Positions 19,496 to 29,348 of a stretch of DNA of 64,000 bases are shown here, piece by piece; within the stretch, counting starts at the first letter, position 1, and every line of letters begins with the position of its first letter. The notes beneath the pieces were generated by a model that was not told the DNA's origin, did no database searches, and saw nothing but the letters and a program-made list of their open reading frames with translations. This stretch comes from Atopsyche davidsoni (Eukaryota > Arthropoda > Insecta > Trichoptera > Hydrobiosidae): the NCBI GenBank assembly GCA_022113835.1, contig JAILWY010000012.1, positions 1 through 64,000 on the forward strand, written 5' to 3'. The position numbers and the translations under genes are program-made.

Positions 19496-20367
19496 TACGA
19501 TGCGTTCGTATACCTGCCGCAATGGTTAGAGATCTTACAAATCTCATAAAGTAATACTGCCGCGAGTTCGGAGTATATTGTGTCGAAAGTGAAGTGAAAT
19601 TAAACGACCCGGTTATCGGTCCAAAGTTAAAATAAAGTGTTAAATGTAACCTGTTTTAATATCAGATAAATGTTAAATTGTAATCAATGTTTGTAATGAA
19701 GCTTGAATAAAAGTTTATACGAATAAAGTGTTTTAAATGAATGATAATACAGTCCACTGCTAGCGTATGAACCTTGGCGAATTCATATGCTGAAGCCGAA
19801 GAAGTAAACCGACTGCCAGCGTCTCCGCGAGAGAATAAATCTGGTAGCCGTCGCCTATACGTAGTTTAAAAAGTTTAAATGTTTAATGAGAAGACCAGGG
19901 TTATGGTAAATTTTTAATAGGTTTAAATCAGTAAGATATTTGTTTAAGTACTAGGTTTATATTGTTTTTGGATTCGTAAGCGTACAGTTTCCGGTAAAAT
20001 CAAGATTTATTTGACATTTAGGATTACGGGTAACCTATTCTTATTTAAGAAAGAAGATCAAAAATCAACCCTCATTATTACTGTAGGTGATTTGAGTTGT
20101 GAGTTCAACGAGTAGATTAGGATTATCATATGTACCAATGTGTAGATACATATGATAAATTGTTGTATTTCTCCGTGTTCGTCGCGAGTGTATTTTGTCG
20201 GTTTTAAGATTAATAATTTGATTGATCGGTTCAAAACTATCCCTACAAACTCAACGATAACTTATTATATTTAATAAATCAGTCATGTCTGTTGCTTATG
20301 CAACATCTGCGGATAAAATTAAGAATTATTTGTTGAAGGCCCCTGTTGGCAACCCGATGGCAAGCAA
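19496..20367. repeat. Member of a dispersed ~330 bp repeat, plus AT-rich flank
   Basis: 19531-19860 resembles 22608-22945 (same strand) and 22950-23345 (opposite strand). Shared blocks include GATCTTACAAATCTC, GCCGCGAGTTCGG, an AATAAAG-rich stretch and GGTAGCCGTCGCC. The remainder to 20367 is AT-rich and shows no gene. Confidence 0.65.
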
Positions 20368-21094
20368 TTCCTTTCAAATAGAATTCAATTTAGATATGAT
20401 ATGTTATTGTTAACATAATAAGCGGCCGCCAAGACGACGCTCTTTTATATAAATATTATGTTTTAAATCGTAAATTCACCAGTGACAAGTGAAATATGAC
20501 ATCCTCTCTGGAGGTCTCAGTTTGAAGCGAACCCCTCAGGCTTTAATATTTGTGTTTTTAAAACCTATTGAGTTTAAATTATGTGACATTTCCACTCATG
20601 GATTCAGGGTACTGCGCGCCTGCAAGGATCCTTTGAATAATTTATTAGTGCATTCAAGTGTTGTATTGACTTTAGAATTAGGATAAAACTAAAGTTAAAT
20701 ATTTTTGTTAAATAAATATATTGCTATTTGAAGCACATGATGAGCTATTTAGATGCTCGTAATAACAACCCTCGGTCCTTCCAGGAACGAAATGTTTTTT
20801 AAACGTGGACCTTTACGCGGCCACGGATGAATTATTGAAAATTAAGATATTCTAAACAGACTTAGCAGCAGATAAATAATGATTTGATATTTTAAGGAAC
20901 ATGTACAACTCTCGAGATGCACAGTATAAGTTTATTGCATACAGATGTGAGGTCATAAATATTCAATCTCGAGAGTTATCTCTTAGAAAATACTTTGGAT
21001 GTAATTGATTTATATAACTTTGGGTCTCACGATAGCGTTCTATTTTTTGTGAGACCTAAGATAGTAATATAAACCCGCCCTTCGCCTTGGAAGG

Positions 21095-22462
21095 ACGGGT
21101 GCACAAGAAGACCGGCATGGTCTTCATGGACATAGAGAAAGCCTTCGACACGGTCTGCTGCACAAGTTGTTCGTGTCGGGAGTCCCTCTCTACATTATTG
21201 ATGTTCTCGCATCTTTCCTGAGTGACAGACAATTTGCCGCCTCACTCCCGGGAGCCTCCTCCAGCCGGAGACCGGTCCCGGCGGGGGTCCCCCAGGGCTC
21301 AGTCCTAGCCCCACTCCTATTTTCCCACTTTATCAGCGACCTGCCCACGCCCAAGGGATGCGATCTAGCGCTCTACGCAGACGGCACTGCCTGCTACTCC
21401 ACCTCAAATCGCACTGACACCATTGTCAAATGACTCCAAAACGGACTCGACTCAATCAGTGCCTTCTACAAAAAATGGAGGATCAAAGTCAACCAGGGGA
21501 AGACTGAGGCAATCATCTTCACCTGGAAACATCCTGGTAACGATCGCACCGACCCCCTACGAGCTGACGGCAAGCCGATCCAATGGAGCAAAAAGGTGAA
21601 ATACCTCGGAGTCCATCTGGATCAGAGCCTCGCATGGCATCCCCACATCGCAGCCGCCCGAATAAAAGGCCACACAGGCAAAAATAGCCTCTACCCACTG
21701 CTGTGCGCTAGAAGCCTCCTCCCCCTCGAGTCCAAGCTCAGGCTCTACACCTCCATCATCAGGCCGTACATGATGTACGCCGAATCTGTCTGGTCAAACG
21801 CCAGCCAACACCTCATCGCGAGTATCCAAGCCGCCCAAAACTCCTGCCTACGCCTCATCCTAGGTGCCTACTACCGTACATCGACAACCACCCTCTGTGC
21901 CCAGACCAAAATCCCACCGATTGCAACTCAGACGCTTCACGTCACCGAAAGACTATACCAGTCCATAAGGAAATCAAAAAACCCCCTCCTCAAAGGGATC
22001 GGAGACGATACCCCAGACTCACTGCCTTTCCACTATAGACACAAATTCCCCCACCACATCCTACTCGGTGAAAATATAACAGTCTCCGACGGCTCCCGGG
22101 GCACCCTATACAAGAAGGAGCGCCAAGTTCCCAAAAAACCTACCCAGGAGTGAACTTTGCATCCTCCTGCCCTACCTATTATTATTATTGTTATAAATTT
22201 TTATCTTTGTTATTTAGTTCGTAGATATTTATTACACATAAACACATGCGAATAAAGGGTTTTTCCCACTCATTTTCCCTGCCTAACACAATATCACAAC
22301 CACAGTAAATCATGTACGCTACCACCTAAGTCACACATTGAGAGCCCCGAAACCTGCGCGCAGGACGGGGATAGCCAAACACTCCACCAAAACATTAGCT
22401 ATAAGATCTATTGTAATAAACCTGATGAAAAATAAAAGAATTTTGAAATTTAAATTTTTTTT
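21095..22462 (+). mobile_element. Jockey-clade LINE fragment, 5'-truncated, with 10-bp TSD
   Basis: The 3' part of a LINE RT gene. It reads VFMDIEKAFDTV, then after a frameshift GVPQGSVLAPLLF, and then LALYADGTACY. The second Asp of the catalytic YADD box has become Gly, and a TGA follows shortly. A further frame (from 21596) carries KYLGVHLDQSLAWHPHI and the RT thumb and connection region, ending at 22153. AATAAAG occurs at 22252. CCTTGGAAGG is repeated at 21085-21094 and 22463-22472 as a perfect target site duplication. The copy is dead. Confidence 0.85.
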
Positions 22463-23158
22463 CCTTGGAAGGGCAGTGTTAGTTCAGAGACGGGCGTGGA
22501 AGCCACGCTCGCCCACAGAATATTCGGCTGCGAGTCAGCGTTATTTTGGCGGCATATTTGCCGTGTAGTATCGCTCCGGTGGATTAAACATCCGTCGTTA
22601 ATAAAGTAGAGATCTTACAAATCTCAGTGAACATACAGCCGCGAGTTGTACGTATATTGTGACATATGGTCACATGTGAAAGTTTTAAATTACCGACCCC
22701 TGTGTCGGCTCAAAAGTGAAGTCAAAGTGTTAAGTGTAACATCTTTGGAAGCATATATTATAACGAAATTTGTAATAAAGTTGAAATAAAAGTTTACACA
22801 TACAAAGTGTTTAAATCTACCCTATAATACATTTCACTAAATATTCACGAACTTTGGCGAATTCGTGAAATCACACCTAAGAAACTGAACGTCTATCAGA
22901 AGTCTCGAAGTCGAGAACCATACCTGGTAGCCGTCGCCAATAGGCCCCTATTGGCGAGCGACGACCAGGTTTGTTCTCGGTTTCGAGATCGCTGGTAATC
23001 GTACGTTGATTTTGGGGTTGACTCACGAATCGCCAAAGTTCATGAGCCCTCAGTGGACTGTATAGAGGTTAATTTCAAACACTTTGTTTGCGTAATCTTT
23101 TATTTAAACTTTATTACAAACTTTGTTATAATATATGATTTCCAGACATGTTACATTT

Positions 23159-23272
23159 AACACTTTTGAACCGACAACCGGGGTCGGTAATATTAACACT
23201 TTTTAACCGACAACTGGGGTCGGTAAATTAACGCTTTTAAACCGACATCCGGGTCGGTAATTTAACACTTTT
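23159..23272. repeat. Three tandem ~36-bp units with an internal palindrome
   Basis: The unit is roughly AACACTTTTGAACCGACAA followed by CCGGGGTCGGTAATATT. Each unit contains ACCGAC and GTCGGT as a short inverted pair. The homologous copies at 19600 and 22700 hold only one unit each, so the expansion is specific to the right arm of the inverted repeat. Confidence 0.75.
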
Positions 23273-23389
23273 ACTTTTTATCGCGAACTTATATACTTCC
23301 GAACTCGCGGCGGTATTTTACTGAGGTTTGTAAGACCTCCCACGACAATTACGACAGGGCAGCTAACGTCACCTGACGAGGTGTTAGCA

Positions 23390-23692
23390 CGTGACAGGTA
23401 TGTCACAAAATACGCCGACTCGCGACCGTATCTTCACGCACGCGGACGTGGTTTTTGCGCGCGTTGCTATTTTCGCACTGGGGTTTGTAAGGCCCCCACA
23501 ATAATCACGACAGAAATTGCCGGAGTGATTAGCACGTGACAAATATGCCACCAATATACGCCGACTCGCGGCCGTATATTCACTCATTGGGGTTTGTAAG
23601 GCCCTCAACGATAATCACGACAGAAATTGCCGGAGTGATTAGCACGTGGCAAATATGCCACCAATATACGCCGACTCGCGGCCGTATATTCT
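23390..23692. repeat. Tandem ~118-bp units, 2.5-3 copies
   Basis: The last two units are nearly identical and contain AATCACGACAGAAATTGCCG, GAGTGATTAGCACGTG and CGCCGACTCGCGGCCGTATA. A more diverged first unit begins near 23350. The left arm of the inverted repeat has a single related unit near 22518-22600. Confidence 0.75.
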
Positions 23693-24186
23693 GCGCTTCA
23701 CGCGTACTTGCTTGGTTTTACACACTGGCCCTTGTAGGGCGTCCATACGGTTTATATACGTTTTCAGAACAAAGAAAAGGATGTGTTTTCCTGTTTTCAC
23801 GCCTGGTTATCTTAACTACTTTTCTAATTGACAAAAATACTATTAGTAATTCGTAGACTGTCCACAACACAAATATTTGATATACTTAATAATTATTCTA
23901 GTTTAAACATATCGGCTTACTCGCATGTGTAAATAATTAAAAATGAATTATTATATGGCGACTCTCAAGAGTCCCATGAGATCGGCTTTCAATTGATTAG
24001 GATGTTTATCCTCTACACGTGTAAGAAAATAATAATATTCTCCGATCGCATTCCAATGCGGTGACATACGCGGGAATTCACCATTTTAAACATAATATTT
24101 TACTAAAAGGGCGTTGACTTGGCGGCCGTTTATTACGTTAACAATAACATATCATATCTAGATTGAATTCTAACTTAAAGGAATCT

Positions 24187-24904
24187 ATCCTCTCATCGGG
24201 TTGGTAAGAGCCCCAACCGAAGCTTATTAGAAAATCGTAAGTTGCTTTGAAAATGTATGCGAAATTTATATTCTCAAGACTTGAATTAGATTCTCGATTA
24301 ATGGCCATCAATATTGGAATTTCCAAATTCGTATTTAGATTTAACTGCTTTCAATTTTAAGTTTCGAATTATCTTTCAGTTTTCGACCAAGTTATTTTGG
24401 ATTCTGTTTTTTGTATTTTAGTTTTAATTTTTTGACTGTCGTTATTCTGCTTTCAATTTCAGGTTATCGATTTCCTTTTCCATTTAGCGGTGTTTTCGAT
24501 GTCTGTCTGTGTCTCTTTGTGCGTTACATGATAATGCTAATGTGAAAGATTGGTGAGACAGGTCAGCAATAAAAAATAACATGTGGAAAAATCACTCAAG
24601 TATTATATTTAAAATATTAAAATGGAATTCCACCAATTACTCTCTGTCAAAAATGTTGATTACCTGAATTATATATACTATTGACTATGAACGGGGATCC
24701 GTAGGCAAGTTTTGACTATGAACGGGGATCCATGGGCAAGTTTTGACTATGAAAGGGGATCCGTTGTAAAGTTTTGATGGTCCGTGGACATGTTCCAGTT
24801 CCTATTTGACGTATATATCTATATATATATATATATATATATACATATCTATGTTATGGGTCAGTCAATCAGATGCGTATTTATTACCCATTACGGGCTT
24901 ATTA
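24187..24904. repeat. AT-rich spacer with a dispersed-repeat piece and a 33-bp tandem repeat
   Basis: 24576-24655 is one member of the repeat family found again at 45538-45680, 48405-48575 and around 58960/60110 (core ACATGTGGAAAAATCACTCA, then GGAATTCCACCA). 24682-24776 holds three ~33-bp units of GACTATGAACGGGGATCC plus an AAGTTTT spacer. A (TA) run lies at about 24817-24841. No gene is seen. Confidence 0.75.
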
Positions 24905-25292
24905 TATTTACTAATATGATTAGGCAGATTAGTTCATATATAGAAGATGATTTAAAGAAACTCTCAGAAAAATATCATCGTGATTTGTGTGGGATTTGAA
25001 CCCACATCCCCTGACTTACATGGCCGGTGTACGAACCTTTGTACTAACGAATCACTTCCATTCATCGAGAATTTTTAACAATCATACTCTACATATGAAC
25101 AATAATGATAAGTATGATTGTTAAAAATTCTCGATAAATGGAAGTGATTCGTTAGTACAAAGGTTCGTACACCGGCCATGTAAGTCAGGGGATGTGGGTT
25201 CAAATCCCACACAAATCACGATGATATTTTTCTGAGAGTTTCTTTAAATCATCTTCTATATATGAACTAATGTGCCTAATCATATTAGTATC

Positions 25293-25295
<3 letters not shown>
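24905..25295. repeat. Near-perfect long hairpin with a tRNA-like sequence in each arm
   Basis: Two ~184-base arms (24905-25088 and 25111-25295) are reverse complements with about two mismatches, around a ~22-base loop. Each arm contains a tRNA-like stretch (25142-25222 on + and 24980-25061 on -): an acceptor-like pair GTGATT/AATCAC, a box A-like TTAGTACAAAGG, and a perfect T-arm GTGGGTTCAAATCCCAC with box B GGTTCAAATCC. The anticodon stem pairs poorly, so this is probably a tRNA-derived repeat rather than a working tRNA gene. (TA)n runs flank both sides, consistent with a fold-back element in TA repeats. Confidence 0.75.
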
Positions 25296-25334
<39 letters not shown>

Positions 25335-25609
25335 GTGTGTGTGTAATATTTATGTTAAAATATCTGGGTACATATTCCGAGAAGCTTATTATTTCATATT
25401 AAAAAAACGCAACCTATTACAATTTGTAGGAATAGTTATGAACTCGATCGTACCTATTATTCAATTGAAATATGTATTTTTTAAAACCCAGTACAGCAAT
25501 TTGTTCCAACCAAGCTATGAATAACTCAAGTGCTTCGACCGCCGAGGGTTCAATTCTCCGAAGGTAATTCGAATTGCCAAAGCTTTGTATCAAAATAAAT
25601 GCATTTATA

Positions 25610-25698
<89 letters not shown>
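25296..25698. repeat. (TA)n microsatellites and AT-rich spacer
   Basis: (TA)n at about 25297-25332 and about 25620-25698, separated by ~280 bases with nothing recognisable. The mariner element below starts exactly at the end of the second run, as expected for an element that targets TA. Confidence 0.85.
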
Positions 25699-25699
<1 letters not shown>

Positions 25700-26665
25700 G
25701 AGGGCGGTCCGATAAGTACTAAGCCTACAAAAGAAAAACGAAAATTTTGGAAAAGTTGCGATTTATTTCTCAAAATAGTCTCCTTTTAGCTCGATACACT
25801 TGACCCAGCGATGCTCCAACTTCTTTAACCCATCTGAAAAATACGTTTTCTCTAGGTCTGCAAAGTAGGCCTCCGTGGCGACCATGACTTCCTCATTCGA
25901 CTTAAATTTCTGCCCGGCGAGTGACTTTTTCAAATTTAGAAACAAAAAAAATCGCACGGGGTCAAATCTGGAGAATACGATGGATGGAGCAGTTCGTAAT
26001 GCAATTCGATCAATTTGGCTGTGGCAACGGCCGAGGTGTGAGCCGGTGCGTTGTCATGGTGGAAGAGCACTTCTCCAGGTAGTCAATGTAGATCACACCT
26101 TGTGAATCCCAGAAAACAGTGGCCATCACCTTTCCGACCGATAAGACAGTCTTCGCCTTCTTCGGAGCACGTTCGCCGGATGAAGTTCACTGTTTCGACT
26201 GTTCCTTGGTCTCTGGTGTGTACCAGTGGATCCATGTTTCGTTGACGGTCACAAAACGGCGTAGAAACTCCTTCGGATTGCGCTTTGAGTGAGCGAACAC
26301 GGCACCCATCGCGTCGACAGCTTTCTCATGCCCAAAATTTCATGCAGGATATGACCCACGCAGTCTTTTGAGATGCCTACTGTTTCAGCTATCTCGCGCA
26401 CCTTCAATCGGCAGTCTGCCAATACGAGATCGTGGATTTTTGTCACGTTATCCTCCATGGTAGCCATTTTCGGGGCACCTGGGCGTGGCTCATCAAAAAC
26501 CGACGTGCGACCACGTTGAAACTCGTTAAACCAATTTTTGACGGTCGCCATCGAAGGAGAAGAGTCACCGTACACAACATCCAAGCGCTCTTTGATTTCG
26601 CTGCACGATTTCCCTTCCAAAAACAAGAATCGAATCACCGACCGATAATGCTATTTTTCCATTAT
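25699..26665 (-). pseudogene. Mariner transposon relic, split by a LINE
   Basis: The left terminal repeat starts at 25699 (CGAGGGCGGTCCGATAAGTA) after a TA run. On the minus strand the transposase begins at an ATG at 26662 as MEK and then an in-frame TAG. The helix-turn-helix part follows (WFNEFQRGRTSVFDEPRPGA, then GMRKLSTRWVP). The first catalytic position reads VNETW where the family has Asp. The second Asp is present in HHDNAPAHTS, and the third in YSPDLTPCDFF. The C-terminal HRWVKCIELKGDYFEK is intact, but frames shift between the blocks. The 5' end is cut off by the LINE at 26678. It is clearly inactive. Confidence 0.88.
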
Positions 26666-26677
26666 TCTAAAATACGC

Positions 26678-28260
26678 TTCTTTTTTTGTCTTTTGCTTTT
26701 ATGGGGGGACAGGAAAAAATGTAATTTTTCTTTAATGCCTTCATTCTGGCTTTGTGGCGTGTGTCACCATGGGGTTATGTGTTGGGGTGGGTGGTTGTGG
26801 GCGGCTGGATTACGTGGAGGGGAGGCAGTGGGGGAGGTGGGGGGATTGCTTTTGGCCTTTTTTGGTAGAGGCAATCTTCTAGATTGTATTCTAGAAGGTG
26901 GCTAATCGAAGGGTTTGGGACAAGGGATGTTGATATTTGGATGGAGTGGGCGAGGTCGATGATTACCTCGTGGATCGTCTTGGTGTTTGTATCCCTGTGG
27001 AGTTGGGCATTTTGGACGAACCACGGGGCGTTCAGTGCCCATCGGAGGACTTTGTTCTGGATGACTTAAAGGGGTTTAAGCCTCTTAGGTGCGATGTAAC
27101 CCCAGATGGGGCAGGCGTAGGTAAGGATGAGACGGATCATTACTTTTAGGAGTAGGATTTTGTTGGAGGGAGAGAGTTTGCTCTTTTAACAGAGTAGTGG
27201 GGAGATGATTGCGGTTGCTGCTCTGGCTTTGCTGGCAGTGGTCTTAACGTGTAGGGTCCAGGTGAGTTTCCGGTCAAGTGTGAGGCCAAGATACTTGACT
27301 GTTTTTCTCCATGGTATGTTGATTCTGTCTAGGGTGATGTTGTCGGGGTGTGTTTGTTTGGAAGGTATCTGGAAGAGTATTGCCTCGCTTTATGCCGAAT
27401 TTGTTTTGATCCTCCAGTCCTCGAACCAGGAGCTCACTGCGTCTAGTGAGGACTGGACTTTGGCGGCTGCTGTGGTGGGTGACCGTGATCTCGCCAGTAT
27501 GGCAGTGTCGTCGGCGTATAGGGCGATGATGGTGTTCGGAGTGGTGGGTATTGGGATATCGAAGGTGTAAATGTTGAAAAAGTGCGGGGATAAGATAGAG
27601 CCTTGGGGGACTCCAGCGGTCATACGTCTGCTGGGGGAGGTGAGGGAGTTGTGCTTGATTTTGAAAAAACGGTCGGAGAGGAAGGAATGAATCATTCTTA
27701 TGACGTGTGATGGGTAGCCGAAGGTGTGGAGCTTTGTGAGGAGGCCTGCGTCCCAGACCTTATCAAAGGCTTTTGCCACGTCGAGGAAGGCCGCGCACGT
27801 GGTCTCCTTCTTTCCGAAGCCGTCGCAAATGTGCTCCACCACTCTTAGGAGTTGGTGGGTGGTTGCGTGAAGCGGGCGGAACCCGTGTTGCTCATCTGGG
27901 AGGATCTTGAGGGATCCTGTCAGGCTAGCGATGTGCTTGAGCAAGATCCTCTCAAAAGGTTGCCGAGATTGGAAATGAGGCTGATGGGTCTGTAGTCTTC
28001 CGGAGCCGTGCCCTTTTTCATCGGCTTCCGGATCAAAATTACGTCGGTCCTTCTCCACGCCTCGGAGAAGTAGCAGAGGTCCAGGGATGCTTTGCATATG
28101 GCTGCCAGGGCTTCCGCTCCGGGGGTGAGGAGAGCCTTCAGCGCCATGGAGAGGACGTTGTCCGGGCCGGGAGCTTTTTTGGGTTGGTTTGTGCCAGCAG
28201 TCCTGAGATTGCTGGGATCAGGTCTTTGAGATCGCAGGGTTCCGGGTCGCATGTAGGGGC
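26678..28260 (-). mobile_element. Jockey-clade LINE, 5'-truncated, with 12-bp TSD
   Basis: RT fragment on the minus strand. An upstream frame (28252-27920) contains KKAPGPDNV and PEDYRPISLISNLG. The next frame (about 28000-27390) contains FLDVAKAFDKVWDAGL, GVPQGSILSPHFFN and an intact ALYADDTAIL box, with a frameshift between them near 27960. The 3' part to ~26690 is degenerate and ends in a short A-rich tail. TCTAAAATACGC is repeated at 26666-26677 and 28261-28272, a perfect 12-base target duplication inside the mariner relic, so the LINE is the younger insertion. Confidence 0.87.
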
Positions 28261-28439
28261 TCTAAAATACGCGTACACGTTTTATTTTATTATATACATA
28301 TTATTAAACTATTAAACTCATAATTTATGTACAACAAAACTTTAATAAATTATATATTTTCCATTTTATTCAATGACCTTTTATCATCTATCTTGCAGCT
28401 TCACAATTCGGCGCTCGTGGAAGCTAAGATCCCAACTTC

Positions 28440-28960
28440 ACCGGGAAGCACAATTACAATTGACCGTTTTCTAAATTAACAGCAAGATGTTAAACAGTTG
28501 GATATCGTTTGTGAATACCGAAACCAAGAATTCGCCAGACAGCTTCATTACTGCTGATGTAACGACCCTTCTGAAATTGAGTGATTTCATCGTTTCGATT
28601 TGAAAGCTCGAACACTGCCATTTCACTGCCTTTGTTAACATATTTGCATATTTACTTTATGGATTTCACGGAGTTGCAGTATTCCGCATTGAAATGTGTT
28701 TGAAATGTTTTTGACAGTATTGGACTGTATGGAAAAATCCATATGTTATCAACGTTTCTTAATTTAATGGTGTTGGTGAAACCTCCATCTTCTGGCTTTC
28801 GTCCTCTGTATTTCGGATATCCATCCTCACAAGTTTGAGTTTTATTAATCAAATCGCGTGGATATCTTTTCGTGCATTTGCCGACTTTTATGCTAAGCGA
28901 ATTCATATTCAATTCTCCGCATGGGCCGTGAATCATTATCCGTCAAAATGACACTGTTCT
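28440..28960 (-). pseudogene. Helitron Rep/helicase N-region relic
   Basis: The minus-strand frame beginning MIHGPCGELNMNSL and including CTKRYPRDLINKTQTCEDGY, then RKPEDGGF, matches my memory of Helitron replication-initiator proteins (Helitron-like N domain). After the frame's stop, a second frame continues with ICKYVNKGSEMAVF and NEAVWRILGFGIHKRYPT, the usual downstream motif, broken by stops. No Helitron ends were recognised. The flanks 28273-28439 and 28961-29250 are AT-rich and show no gene. Confidence 0.8.
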
Positions 28961-29348
28961 CTTTTTGGAATGTATTTGCGACCGCAAAATGTTGAAACTT
29001 TTGTATGGGAAATGTCGAAAATCTACTTAATTAAATAAACCGAATTTGATTATTAATTGTTTAATTTAAACGGCCTAAAACCACCCCAGTATTATTGGCT
29101 TTCAAATGAAACCAATTTGGGCCACATCGGTTCGATGGTTTTAAAGCTAAACGCAGCCGTGTTTTATATATATGTATATATACATATATAAATATAAAAC
29201 TTTTTATGAAATATATTTGTGAAAAAGTTATTTGTCAATTTGATTATTATCTATTCTTGTTTCAGTCCCTCGTCAACCAATTGAGCCCCGGCAGCGTCTC
29301 AACCCCCCGGGCAGTCAGTCCGCGCCGCGCCCCGAGGCGCCCCGCACC

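Larger units (their letters stand above)
20368..24186. repeat. Large diverged inverted repeat centred near 22950
   Basis: The outer ends match in inverted orientation: the ~75-base block at 20368-20443 containing GATATGATATGTTATTGTTAAC and GCGGCCGCCAAG reappears inverted at 24107-24186. The inner arms 22608-22945 and 22955-23345 are also inverted copies, meeting at the palindrome CCAATAGGCCCCTATTGG near 22940-22957. Removing the jockey insertion at 21095-22462 makes the arms nearly equal, about 1.2 kb each. Middle parts of the arms are only weakly similar, and the right arm has extra tandem units. It may be a fold-back element or two head-to-head solo elements. Confidence 0.65.

Noticed and set aside
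25142..25222. Functional tRNA gene in the hairpin arm
   Set aside because: The T-arm and boxes A and B look good, but the anticodon stem does not pair properly and the copy is mirrored in a fold-back repeat.
25574..25789. Ile-Tyr repeat frames over (TA)n tracts (also near 24784, 25270, 56241 and 58143)
   Set aside because: Translation of a TA microsatellite; no gene.
26432..27570. Plus-strand frames at 26432-26905 and 27205-27570
   Set aside because: They are antisense to the mariner and jockey coding regions.
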